The notes under the pieces are model-generated. The model was not told where the DNA came from, did not search any database, and worked only from the letters and a program-made list of their open reading frames with translations. A stretch of 64,000 nucleotides of DNA from Varroa destructor (taxonomy: Eukaryota > Arthropoda > Arachnida > Mesostigmata > Varroidae): the NCBI RefSeq assembly GCF_002443255.2, contig NW_019211459.1, positions 19,464,524 to 19,528,523 on the forward strand, written 5' to 3'. The first letter of the stretch is position 1. Each line of letters opens with the position of its first letter. A program made the position numbers and the translations under genes. This document shows, one piece after another, positions 1-12,719 of the stretch.

Positions 1-2985
1 TATAGTAGGAAGTAACGCACACCGACCAATCGACAGATGCTTGCTCTAATACCATTGACTGCTGTCGTTGAAGTTACTGGCGCTGAGATTACCCTGTTTG
101 CCGCTTGTGGGCCACCTTATGCGTTTTGCGCTGGTGCATGCAACAATTATCTGCCAGCAACGCTTCATTGCTCGTCGACAGATAGCTTACGTGAAACAAG
201 AGGAGTCCGCTGCCGCTAGCAGGATCCAGCCATGGCTACAGGGCCGTCTCTATTTGGCGCTTGCAGCTTACATATCGAGCGGCAGTAATAGTATTAGAGG
301 CAAAAGTGGTGTCGAGGCTGGCGGCCGCCTTTGCGTCATGCCTGTCCTCCTGGTGATCCTTGTCCAATCCGGGAAGAGGGCAGAACACAAAGGAACAGAT
401 TGTCATTTCGACGCAGTGTTCATACCTAAGCAGGCACGCACCACTGACGGACAACTGGATTCGCACAGAGACGCACGCAGAGAAGGCGGGGATCATACGT
501 TCGACAAAAATAGAAGATACGCGGCCTGCTACCTGCGCGCGGGCAAGTGAGTTGAGAGCTGTTGCACAATATTGTCTTGTCAATTTCTCTATATGCCGTT
601 AGAAGTAGGTCATCTGGCGTTATGCGAAGTTCATGTTGTCAATAACGCCGCTGCCATTCACGGCTGGCCGGTGGCTGCCAGGCTGGTAACGTCGTTACAG
701 CGCTCTGAATTAAGCTGTTGCGCCCGTCCAGCGTTACATAACTGTACACGAGTCGTTGCAGGGGCATCTATGCTGCGAGAGCTATGGCTCGTGCTATGCA
801 CAAGCAAGATAACATGAGATATGCGGAAAAAAAAGCAAACTATTTGCTATCCAATGTCGGATAATCACCTCTGACTCACAGGGGCTATCATCACGAATCC
901 AGTCCGTTCAGGCCCCTTGGTATGTCCTGCCGGTTGTTATCTTCATCTTTCGTTAGCTAACCGCATATTGCATAGAAAGTGAATAAAGAGGCAAGGATTT
1001 CGGCGACCAACAAGTTAACTTTCCTTGATCTTCCTTGATGCATCCTGTTTTAATATAACTATCAGTGCTGATACAAACTTAGCTGTTAAAGAACTAGTTT
1101 TCGGGTGCAGCAGACCAGTAATTTATACTCTAGCTAGAGGTCAATAACAGTATACAACTGTCTTCGTCTTCTGATAACTGCAGAATAATGGCAGAACGCC
1201 AGAGAACGTGTTAGCTGTTACCTCGCGCTCTCATGTGTGACTTACTGTAAGAAAAGGAGTTACGTACTCTGAGACCATATCATCGCGCTATCCAGGTCCC
1301 TTACCTATGCAGAAAAGTCGATTTCTAAATATACACCTCCACACGTCCCAGCCACACATATACAGACTAGTTAAAGGAGATGTTCAAAATGGTCTGATGA
1401 CGAAGTGGAGTTCCACCTGGACTGCGTCATTCTAGCCAGGCGCGGGACCTGTTTAGTCGGATGCTGCCCGGTCCAATTGCTGCCGTTCCTGTACGTTTGG
1501 AGTGCATACTGGAAATACTGGCCTGCTCTGAAGGCAGAGGTGAACGCCGAGGACGGTTTCCTCTGTTTCCTGTAACAGCCAGTTTGCCATGAAAACTGGC
1601 ATGGAAAGTCTCTCCAAATGAACAAAGATAGATAGGAAAGCAAAGCTTCGGCTTCAACAAAAATAATAACGGCAGCGGCATAGTGTGAGTAAAAAAACAA
1701 ACTCTGCAAGCCATGCAGGCCAGTCAGTCGAAGACGCTCGTTACCGCATTGGAGAACAGCCACATATGCTGGGTAAGACGGTACCGGGTGACCAATCGAA
1801 AGAAACGTGAGGACTCAATTTCAGCCAGTTAGCTAAAGTGTTGGTAGTCGTTGTTCCTAACGGAAGTCGCAAGGCAGGGTTGTCGGTGAGATGCACAGAA
1901 ACTGCAGACATATCAACTGTCGCAGTGATGAGAGCACTAGTTTGTTTCCCGCTGTTTCTCGGTCTATTTGCAGCTAATTGCTATTTGGCTACCTCACGAC
2001 CGACAAATAGACCGATCGGCCACTGCTACCGCCGCATGCCTCAGGTACATGCAAAGACTCAGCTGGGTAGTCAGAACTGACCTGTTGGATACACTAGTGT
2101 TAATTTGCTACCTACACACGCGCATAGGCTTTCACAGGTTAACTGAGGGATTTCATTGATCACATTTAGCTTGCGGTCCAGCTTCCAAGTGGCCTAGTTA
2201 TCCAATATATAAGGCAACATGTTCTGCTGCAGATTGGGGCACAACGAAACTGCTTCGGAAGGATGGGATGTTCAGATATATAGTCAATTCAATAAATACA
2301 GCAGTACGGTGTCAAGCATAAATTTATTTTTAGTTTGCAGTAGAAAAATGTTTAAGCTGCTGAATCAAGAACATCTTTGAGAAAATCAAACAAAATTTTT
2401 TCGCCATTCTCCACTAAAAGGTATTTTCTGATCTGTTATGCATCGCAACCCATTTGTGGGCTTTTAGTTACACGGTGGGAAATTTCGAAGCCAGTTTCAC
2501 ATAGACCTAGGTGTTACTTTTGCCATAGATATTTTGACCACAATTACCTTGGGATTGTTTCGAGGCATGCGGGATAAAGTGGCAGGCTGATTTGGTATTG
2601 ACGTGTCCACGTGACGAGAAAAGACTTCGAATATCTAAGTAGACTGTGACGGGCTTCTTCTAGGCGCTTATGACGAATCGTGATAAAAAGAAACGTCTGA
2701 AAGAGATCAGGCATGATCGACATGTATTCCTCTATACCAGTGTGCTAATGAAGGCTAAAAATATCTATAACGAAATAATTCAATATTCATTAAATCCAAT
2801 TTAAATGTTAAAAAGGATTAAGCCACCAAGGGAGGATCATCACCCGTATTCCCATATATAATAAACTTAGCTAGGGCCTAGCTATTCTGTGTCGGCAAGT
2901 AAGTTCACATAGCTTTTCATGAATTTCGCCTAATGAAAAAATCAATAAAACCGATGTTAGCTTTATTTTAGTTCAAAGAATCTTA

Positions 2986-3023
<38 letters not shown>

Positions 3024-3400
3024 CAGAAGGAAGTGTCTTCTCTGCATATATCAACCAACTAGAGAATTCGAACAAAAAATGTTCATTAAACGTTATATAT
3101 AGCTTATGCTACATTACTTTTAGCAACAACGCTGGCAGTTGTAATAGAGGCACGTAATTGCCACAGCCATGCCCGAGAGATCCCCGATCTATGTATCCGT
3201 CCACCTGCCGTTGCCCTGGTCGCTTCAGACGCCAATCTAGTTAGCTATACGAATACTACTCTGCGTACAGCCCCCGACCTCGTATTGCCATGCAGTGGCA
3301 CTCGACTCGACATCATTGTCTCTTGTATCCAGCCGCTGCTATCTAACTTGGAACTAATCTGTTGAATCTTAGCTAAGTGTGCTCTGTCAGCGTCAGGCAA
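1..3400. other. No supported gene; AT-rich and mixed DNA
   Basis: No recognisable domain, convincing exon or RNA gene is seen here. The first 800 bases are relatively GC-rich and stay open in several frames on both strands, including a 160-codon frame at 68-550 that begins with TTG. No frame has a family motif or matched splice sites. An AT dinucleotide tract sits at 2988-3021. Confidence 0.5.
2988..3021. repeat. (AT)n microsatellite
   Basis: An uninterrupted AT dinucleotide run of about 34 bases. It is one of several in the window (also 20031, 37163, 39171 and 43765). It is likely length-polymorphic and has no evident function. Confidence 0.95.
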
Positions 3401-4425
3401 GCAAACCAGCGACTAATGAACGGACTTACGCCGAGAGTCAGCGCCGCCATGGAGTAGCTGCGCTGTAACGCCGCCATTTCTGAACAGTCAGACGAACAAG
3501 CGGACGATGCCATAAAACCGTCCGATCCAATGCAATGATGACGAGTCTACCCTGCCCTACCGATACGCTGCCGCTGTTGACGTCGCTGCCTTCGACAAGT
3601 CCGAAAGAGTCCGTCGAGCGAGCGCCGATCGCTAACAACTACGGCAATACAAAAACGGCAACTACAGAAACAACGTCAGCAGCAGCAGCAGCAGCAGCAG
3701 CGGAGGGAAGCGAGAAGCGACAAACACCTGGCGTTGTCGCCAGGGAGCGTCTCCACGGCCGCCAGCAGCATCAGCTCAGGCTCGGATCGGATCGTCGTAT
3801 CGCCACTGATGTTACGGCTCCTGCCGTTTGTACCTTAGCCACTACTGCTATTACTGTCGCCGTAAGCGTCGCAGTAACGTCGCTACTACCAACACTATTA
3901 TCTCCGGCAGACGATTCTGTCACACAAGTTATCCAGTGTCCACAGCGCGGTGCGCTGGCGCTGGCAATGGCGGGCGATCGTTGATTTCGCCTGGGAGGTA
4001 ACAGTGTTGTTAAAGATGGCCACTAGCGAAAGGTGAGCAGTGAGTGAACGGGACTGCTGTCTGTACAGGCAATACGCCTGCGAGGCAGTGCCAATACAGG
4101 GACGGTGGACAGGCCATTCGAATAGGCAAGCTAACGAACGGTGGCGATGTCGGAGAACGTATTTCTGAACGCGGAGACGGAGATGACGTCGAAGACGACA
4201 GCGATGCTGATGACGTTTTGGTCTCAGCTTCAATCGGGAGTCGGAGGCGAAACCACCCCGTCTGCGGCCACAGGAGGAATCGCGTAGATTGGATGTTATC
4301 GGACGCAATCGGACAGACCTGATCAAGCGGGGTTTGACGGTAATGACAATGTAACTAGACGGAGTGGCGACAGATAAGGCATGTCGATAATACGAGCGGA
4401 CCAAGGGGTAAGGTGACATGAAGAG
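3400..4425. other. GC/CpG-rich segment, possible promoter or 5' exon
   Basis: This kilobase is clearly richer in GC and CpG than its flanks. It carries a CAG triplet run (3677-3700) and stays open on both strands. On the plus strand a frame begins with two adjacent ATG codons at 3535 and 3538 and runs to 3984 (149 codons). Its Thr/Ser/Pro-rich start leads into an alanine run made by the CAG repeat. No domain is recognisable. A minus-strand frame over 3898-4419 is equally open. I read the segment as a CpG-rich regulatory or first-exon region, with the ATG frame only a possibility. Confidence 0.3.
3677..3700. repeat. (CAG)8 triplet repeat
   Basis: Eight CAG units in a row. In the plus-strand frame starting at 3535 they are read as alanine (GCA). 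Whether that frame is translated is not known. Confidence 0.9.
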
Positions 4426-7400
4426 GAAAAGGCCGATCCCAGGAACTGTTGAAACTAAAAGAAGTCAATAGAATACGGTAAAAACGAAGGCCAGGCAAGC
4501 AAGGAGTCAACACTGGACAGAATTAGAAACATACAATTGTATTAGCTAGAAAATAAGCTCGAATTTGAATTGAGATAGGATGCTAGTATTAATTTAACGA
4601 AGCTACACATGTGGCATATCGTCGCGGTAGTACAGCATGATTGGTATTAGCATAGTGAACTAGACGGTCCGATGATATGTGTGAGTACGTACGGGGTTAT
4701 GTAAGCGACTTGAGACCAAATGTAAGTTAATTAACGAGGCATATACAGTGAAGGAACGATGACGAAGGGACCGAAAGTTAAAAGTACATATAACCAAAAA
4801 GCGCGAGAAGTTGAGATATATTGTGTTATCCACGCTAAGACTACGTTTCAACGACCTTCAAGCGATGGGTCGCTCTGTCTTTTGCTAGAGATGTCCCGAT
4901 ATGTTTTACAAACGCTGGCGCTGCTGTTGCCGCTATTGCTGAAGGCAATAGCAGCATCTTAACGATAATAGGGTAGCTACATCGAATGCTTAAGCGCCTG
5001 GGGAAAAATTTTACAAATGATAAAAAGCTATACAATGTTTATTGTAAATGTGTGTTGATTTTAGAAAATGAAATCGTTATCGACAACCTCGATTGTTCAG
5101 ATTGCCTTTGACGATCTCAGCCGCTGTGAAAGAAAATATTATTCGTGAGACAACCCTAGCAATAAACCGTTTCTTTCTTTGGATCCTATAAGAATCCAAT
5201 GTGTCATTGACTTTATTTCCGTGTTACTGATCTTCTTCCGGTTACTCATTGAATGTACGATCCATATAATTCAGCTATTGCACATATTTATATTACATAA
5301 GCAGCGTTTGTTAATGACGATGTTTACTAAGAACGTTTTTAATTGTCCAATGTTAATTAACATACTGTATCATGTTAGAATCGGTGTTGCTGTATAAATA
5401 AATTTGATCAATTTTCTTCGCTAACCCGAACAATGTCACGAATACTAAACGCAATTGTAATAAGGGGTCCTCATTTCTCCAGCTTTGTTCTTTCCATTGT
5501 TTGTTTGTAAACTCAATTTTGGTTCCATATACGATTGGTCTTCACTTGAAACAGGCATCAGAAGCTAGATTTTTGTACACAATAAGAAAGTGTACTCAAC
5601 TGCGCGTCTCACAAGCGAACACTCAGAAGTCCTCTTTTTAGCCCAACCGCTTCTATATAATTTAATTGTTTAAAGGCTACTAGGCATATTTGTAAAGCAT
5701 CACAACTGGCCAACGGGCACCGCAGTGACAGCAGTCGGTGGGGCAAGCACATCCGCTTCGACTAGCGCCGTAGCTGTTGGGCTAGAATTCGGTTAGGACA
5801 ATTTGTTCTTATCCTGATCATGTACTTAGCAGAGTGGCTATGTTCTCTCAACGGTTATAGAAGAATCAGAAGATTCCCGAATACCATTGGCTTACGATGG
5901 CAATTAGCGGCAACGCAACGACCGACCGTTGGTCCGCCGCTTCGCTAACCCCCGGCGGCTGCGGCTGTGGCGGCAAGGTTTAAAATCGACGAAAAAACGA
6001 GTTGCTGTTCCAGGGAACTGTTTGGTCAGTTGAAGGGGATTGGATCGACTGGGGTTACTGACGCTGCCCGAGTCGTCCTTTCGTAATACCGGTTTCCTTG
6101 TAAACGATGGATGAAAGGTACGGCTTTTAGATCGATCGGTTACGTTCAAAGCGAGCAGGTCTTGGTTTACCGCCAACAACATATTGAAGGAGTGGTATCA
6201 TGCGAAGAGAAGAGCTACATTTGACTAGTGTTACCTATACGTACACAGGATTGTATAAAAACCGACAAAATCTAAATCTTGTGTGTGAAGCGGTACGGAG
6301 ATCGTGGGTTGCGTATGTTCCATGCTTGCGTTGGCTCCAGACGAGCACAACAAACATAATAGAATTACATACAAAAACTAGTTCCGTCCGCCCGACCGTT
6401 TACTCCTAAGCATAATACATACATCGTTGCACCACAGTGATACGTTTAAAAAGTTCTGGGCAAATTAGGCAAACCTATTGTACAGGCCATTTTTAGCAAA
6501 TGGACCGTTTAGGCCGCGACAATATCATCGACGGCGGCGCTGACAGCAACCAAGAAAGTTAGCACGGGCATGCGCTCATTTCTCGTAGAATCCTAGTACA
6601 CAGAAGTGATGCCTCCAGAAGCGATAGCACCCTCTTGCAGCAGCCGAGCACTGCATTTAGGACTGGCAGGGGCAGAATCATTTTTCGAGGGAATTTTTCG
6701 TCACATCTTTGTGATTGTCTCTTTTGTTGATAATTTTTGGGGTGCAGCAATACGCTCCATTTTTCTTTTTTCTAGAAAAATACTCCCCTGATTAGCAGGC
6801 GTCTCAAAGGAAGTGTGATTAGCCATTTCTCTTTCTGTCGGCCATGTACCTATAGGGGCTTTCAATCATGCGCATTATTCTTACAGGACGTAAATGTTCC
6901 CGCGGATAGAACGACATCAAGATATTGTAAACGAAAAAGATATATGTGTAAATGGCCTTACTTTTATCGAGGAGCATCAGAGTCGATTGACGCGACTGAT
7001 CCCAGCAGCTACTGTAGAAGCTGTTCGCGTCTCGCAATGACGTCGTGCGCCGAATAGGGCGAACGTGTAAACGAAAAACAAACAGATACTCAGTAGATAA
7101 ATGCATTGGTCACAACTAGACGTATGTGCATGCGCATCCTATAGTAAACAAAAGTGATTTATGCGCGACCGTATCGAAATGTCAGACAAGGCGAAAGTTG
7201 GAGCTAGAAAGAGACAAAGCACATTGTTAGAACTTCTGGCGCTAACTCGAAAACACACATGTACATATAAATGTGTATGTATTTATTTACACGAACAACT
7301 AGATTCTCGGTTATACTTGTAGCTCATGTTTAAAAGATTCGATCGTGGAAGCGCGGCTCCTTAGAAACAAGCTATTCGTCCTGACAAGGTACTGGCGCAG

Positions 7401-9800
7401 TCAAGAAAGTAACTGAGTACCAAATATATGTTTATGCAGAAACAATTCGTCGCCCAGCACAAGAACAAATGGAGACTACTGGTCAATTGCGTCATTTCTC
7501 ATATGTATTGCGCAGATCGTGCATTGAATTAGCGCCGGCCGAGTTCATAGTCAGTAGGCAATTAACGATAGCGGACATTTATTTCCTGTGCCGGATGAGC
7601 CATGGCCTGCGACTGATGGGTGAAAAAAAGCAAATTGCAAATGGCAGATGACGATCTGTCATCGGGTTGGATCTCGTTTGTGAAGTATAAAGCAGAAGAG
7701 AGCTCTTTGCCCCGAACTGACACCTTGTATGTCTATATTCTGAGAGCAGAACCGTTATCTTTGATTAAATACGAGTTGATTACGTATCTACGTATACATC
7801 TAATATGGTGCATCCCTTGCCTGTAACCTGAATTAATGCCGTATATTGTATACTTTTGCTCACTGCACCAGTTCAGCTCTACAGTAGATATAGAGCTTTT
7901 TGCGTTTAATAGCATTGGACTTGCAGATTCTTGCATTGCTATCGCTATTCTATTAGGAGTTTTGCGTAGACACACGCATGGGTTTGCTGGCGTGTCACGG
8001 TTAATATGTCGTATTGTTACAGTCAGATTTTACCGTATGCCGCTGCCGCTACCGCTGCTGTTGCTGTTGTTTCGGAGTACGAGGCCGGAGGGAGCATCCT
8101 TGTTGGAAATCTCAGTTATGCCGTGACAATAAAATCTACTGGTACACAGTACGGTAAAAAGAGCGATAAACTATAGACTTATAATTATCGTCAGACCCAT
8201 CATGATATTCCATTATCTAACCATTGTCGAACGAGTCTTCAGCATCACAGGAATAGTCAACTACATAATACAACGAGCCAAAATTAACCATATAAATAAT
8301 CATTATCCTAAGATGAATATTTAGTGAAACATCATACGACCCGTTCTGGATATCTGTGACTATAAAACTACCGAGAATACTTCTGCAATTACCCTCTGTT
8401 TAGAGATGCAGGGCTATACTGTGTTGTTATCTTCTATTGTCCTAACATCTACCTCTTTAACGCCCTCTTTGAAACCTGTTGTTTCGCGTGGGTAAAGCCA
8501 TAGGTCATATTCATTTTAAACTAATGCTTCTCGTCTTCATCTCTCGAGCATCGGACGATGGTCGAACCAGATCTCTTGGTTCGTTCTGGCGACGGTGGCA
8601 GGCATCGGTGCCACGGACGAGTATTTTGCGTTGGTTAAAAATCCTACGGTGACCGCTCGCGTAAATCTGTTCGGGTTCGAATATGTGCCGAGGTGAGAAA
8701 AAGGTTTGCTTGCACCTGCCTACCTATTTTGAACGACAACAAGGGCCGCTTCTCGGTCGCGGATCTCAGCGGGTGATCATCATATAGTGCTATACGCTGG
8801 CATCGCGCAACGTACGCTCCACAATCGTCACGGGCAAATTCACAGCAATTTCCCAGCAACAGCAATGGCGGTCGATCTCGTTTCGCTGATGCGAGAGATG
8901 GACCGAGGCCCAGCTGAGCAAAGATTGAGAGGTCGCCCTCACCAAGCCTGGTCTCGGATAAGAGATATGCCCTTTGAAGACAGGCCAACTTACCTGTTTT
9001 ATCAGGGTTTCATCTTGTTCACTGCCCGAGAATGATAGAAGTATGCGTTGTATGCTTTTATCACTACAGGAAACTCCTACCGCTACTGTTACTACATGTG
9101 GAAGCTTCGCGGCATGCTGAAGTCGCCCACATTGCTACTCATGGTGAATCGACAAGGTGCATTACTCGGCAGGTACACACGGCCGCGGACGAAAAGCGAT
9201 GTTGGCCAACGAACAAAGAATTGTATTGCATACAGAGCTCCCTCTGCTCTCTTTCGATCCAGCCATGTATTGTACCATTTCGGACAGATTCCTGCTAAAA
9301 ACAAGCACACGCAGTACGACTGCGAGGTATCACCCGCCGAAAGCAAGCTAAGTAGCAATTTGCTACCGCCTTTGCAGACGCTACCCACAGATCAGGCTTT
9401 TTGTTTACAACAGCGGCGTCATCTTCAGAAGCGTGAAAAGCACATTTCAACGGCTCACTGCTGATCAAAAGCTTTGCAAGTGCGTAGCCTGGGTGGCGGG
9501 AAATTTACATCTCCCACCCCTTTTTCCCCGCCTTCTGACCGCTTTTTCATCACAGGCGTGGAACGTAAACCTTATCTTTTTATTTCGGCTTGGGCGTACA
9601 TGCAGTGTTGTTTTATATGCTATTATATCTAAGGTTGTTCTTATAATGGCTCATTACTCATTACATTTTCGGCTACTATTTTCAATAGTCGCCGTTCACT
9701 CTATACAGTTATTCATTGGCGTCATTTTCAGCTTAGTTAGTAGTTTGAGATGTAAAGTTTTTCAAGGGTCCTCTGTATAAATACGCTTGTTTGTTCCTCG
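4425..9800. other. No supported gene
   Basis: Mixed-composition DNA with only short open frames on both strands. The one clear splice-like signal is on the minus strand at about 8997: an exon-like CAG followed by a consensus GTAAGT donor, with a pyrimidine-AG acceptor about 75 bases upstream on that strand (near 9073). The sequence between them has stops in the frames examined, so it could only be an untranslated or non-coding exon. Confidence 0.4.
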
Positions 9801-9861
9801 TTTGAGTCGTCCTGAACACAAAACAGCCTTTCGCAGGCCTGCCATGGGCCGCCCGTACCCT

Positions 9862-9907
9862 AGCAGCAACGGCAGCATCATTGCCTAATGATGCTGCCGT
9901 TACTGCT
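9862..9907. repeat. Tight inverted repeat (21-bp arms, 4-nt loop)
   Basis: The left arm 9862-9882 pairs with the right arm 9887-9907 at 20 of 21 positions around the loop GCCT. The arms are built largely of GCAGC/GCTGC units. A transcript of either strand would form a stable hairpin. It lies in the CAG/CTG-rich stretch upstream of daughterless. It is shorter than a typical animal pre-miRNA, so a structural or repeat-derived origin is equally possible. Confidence 0.8.
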
Positions 9908-11673
9908 GTTGCTGTTTCTAATGTTATTGTCATGTTTTCTGTCGCTGCTGCTGCCATATATTGCTGTGTAACATAACTGAAAACAACGCTCAGTAGTCGT
10001 AGCCTGACGTTGGACCACGCAGCGTTCGATGATGTCGGAGGCGACGAAGGGCGAAGGGGGGCCCTGTTGTCCTGATCCGATGGCGCAGTTCCCTTTGCTA
10101 GCGAGTGCTCGTTGCTTCATCGTACTTTAGTCTAAAGCGTTTGCTTCGATTCTGCGATTGTGGCTGTTCGTCCGGCGGCCGTTCGTCCCTCTGATCAATT
10201 TGCTAAGCCGGAGTATTATAACCTCGGCAATTGTCGCTAGTGTTCTGCTGCTTTGAACTGTACATAAACTTATAGTTTTAGAACACACAGGCAAAAATTG
10301 AGACACAAAAGCCAGAACCGTAAACACGCCCAGCTTCCTCCTAGCTAAGTTTCTTGAGGCAGCCAAACTGTCTCAGCGTCCCTCTTTTTTGAGATAGATA
10401 TGGTTTGGAACGTCCCTACGACGACGCTTGATGGGTGTGCGCGGTTGTTTGTTTGTTTGTGTGTGTGTGCGTGTGTATTTGCTGCTGCTGCTGTTGTTGT
10501 GAAGCAGCGGTATCAAACAGTCCAGTCGACTACACACACGTCGGGCAAAATCATGCAGCAGTTAAACAACAGTGGAAACAGAACGAGAATCTCTGTTCCT
10601 ATTGAACCGTGGCGCGAGCCTTCGTACCACGATTGCCGTTGCAACGTCCGTATTTCTGCTGCTCATATTGACGTCTTTGCTGATGCCCTGTTGTGGTGTG
10701 TGGTAATGGTGGCCGTGCTGTTGTTTTTGCCATTCAATTCTGTAACCAAACAACGCCTTTTGTTGCCTACTGATCATATACGAGTAATTGAAGGAGATGA
10801 AGATTGAACTGTTGCTTGGGCATCCGTTGCTGCAGGCTCAGGTTCTACTTGTTGCGTTGTAGTTACCCTAACGGGCCTAGTGAGCCTTGCTTGTGTTCAT
10901 TCAATGGCGGTTCTGCTGTGGCAGTAGCAGCAGCAGCCTGGACAGTGATAGTCGCTACGGTCGTTGACGATGCGGTGTAATCATCCTCGTCGTCTTCGTC
11001 GTTACAGCGTCGACACCACCGACCGCCCGGGAGCGCTCGGCCCTCCATAGCCAGCGGCGCCGGCAACGAAACACCGGCAACAACTAAAGCGTTAAGTCAA
11101 ACGGCCCAGCAGCGCCCGTCGCCATCACCAATGCCACTAGAGTCACCAGGAAGGCTGGAGCGCCGCTTCTGCTCTTGCTGGTGCCGAAAAAACTGCCTGT
11201 TAGCTGGAGAGCGATTCGGCGAGCCAGTCAGCCAGCCAGCCAGCCAGGTAGCCCCGCTCTACCGGGACGAGCTCCGACTGCATGTCTACCAGTAGAAGCG
11301 CAGCACGTCGCAGCAGCCGGCAGCGGAGTTACCGGAGAAGCGAAGCACATTGTGGTGAGCCCAGGGACGACCAGCTAGCGAACGGGCTACTATCGAGAGG
11401 GTCGCTGCCGGATTCAAGCGAACCCGGTCAGGCCAGAGCTGGGAAGACGAGCCGAAGAACCCAGTCAACCACGAGCATCGAACACTCGATGCTGGTACAA
11501 AGAGCACGACTACACGAACCGCGGCGGCGGCGGCATCTGAAGCAGGCGGAGCGGAGAACAGCTACAACGAAGACAATAACGGGGAAACGGCGAAGGTTTC
11601 GTTTCTTCTGCGAACAGATGGTCGCCCCCTACGAAATGCGGCCAAAAAGCAAGGGGGGTAGCAGCATCCGAAA

Positions 11674-11906
11674 ATGGAGAAGTCGAAAAAGAAGAGAACT
11701 GACAAAGAGTCGCTGGAGACAATGGCAGCGAACAGCAACGACGAGGACGATATCGACATTGGTGACGCCGATAGCAACAGCGGCGGCAACCTCCCTAGGA
11801 GTAGAAGCGACACGGGCGTCACTGAGACGGGAACGAAGCATCGGCCGAATGAGCGAGCGAGCATCCGATTTACTCAAAGAACAGCGAAGAGATCGGCTTT
11901 TTTCAG
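11674..11906 (+). CDS. Candidate first coding exon, product unknown
   Basis: An ATG at 11674 lies in a favourable context (AAA before, G after) and is preceded four codons upstream by an in-frame TAG, as expected of a true translation start after a 5' leader. The frame starts MEKSKKKRTDKESLE, then has an acidic stretch (NDEDDIDIGD) and a Ser/Gly/Asn-rich segment. It can end at a CAG/GTCTGC donor after 11906 in phase 2. The basic-then-acidic start would suit a nuclear protein. The next confirmed daughterless exon needs phase 0, so direct splicing to it would not be in frame; another exon would have to intervene. It could also be chance openness in a GC-rich island. Confidence 0.3.
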
Positions 11907-12719
11907 GTCTGCGTCGCACTAACCCATCGACCGACAATTGAACTTAAGGCAGCGGCAGTGGCAGCAGCAACATCAGGAACCACAACGAAGATGAAAATGA
12001 CTTGAGTAGAACGGACAGCAGTTGCATCAGGCTCCGTCAGGCGAGCCGCCGGCATCAGCAGGGCGTACATAACGTATGTATATTTGCCCTATACTGCGGC
12101 CTGGAGAACTACCTACCTGCTCGCTTGCCTGCCTGATGCCTGCTGGCCTATCCCGATGACGTCTGATGCTCAATGCCATCAAGAATAAAGCAGCTCCTCC
12201 TGAACTTTGCTGAAGAACGACGACGGTCGACATCGCCATCGACTCCATTGGCGGTGGAACGAGCCGCACTGGCGGCAGCAGCGGCACTAGACAAAACCAA
12301 GAGCGGCTCAGTCGAGTGGTCTCGGTTGAAGCGGCGATCTTCGGGCTCTCACAGTGGCTTGCCAGGATTAGATGCTGCGCCCGCTGGCTAACAGAACTTC
12401 GCCAGCAACAGTAGCATCAAAAAGATTGCTCTTTGCCTTTCTTTGTGTCGCAGCGTTGGCGTTGTCGTTGTCTGGACCAGACGCCTGCATCGTTTCCGCC
12501 ATTGCCGTGACACTAGTCACCCAGCAGAAGCCAAGTTGAGGCAACAAACATGTGCGTAGTTGGGGGCTGTTCTTGATGTTGATGACTCCGCATGTGACAG
12601 AGTGTTGGTCTGACCAGATCTAGCCCCCCCCTGAAAACGGCGAAGTGAGATCCGAATGGCCTGCCACGAGTCACTTCGGTGCTGCCTGGCAGTGGCGGCG
12701 GCCCCTCACACCTTCCGAC

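Noticed and set aside
68..550. 160-codon open frame near the left edge
   Set aside because: It starts with TTG, overlaps a comparably open frame on the opposite strand, and has no domain. GC-rich composition explains it.
10400..10807. 135-codon ATG frame with two apparent hydrophobic segments
   Set aside because: The first hydrophobic run is produced by GT and CTG simple repeats. There is no family signal, and the frame lies in an island open in many frames.
11282..11941. 219-codon arginine-rich frame
   Set aside because: The composition follows the GC/CGA-rich DNA, no domain is present, and several other frames are open over the same bases. The ATG frame at 11674 is the better candidate.
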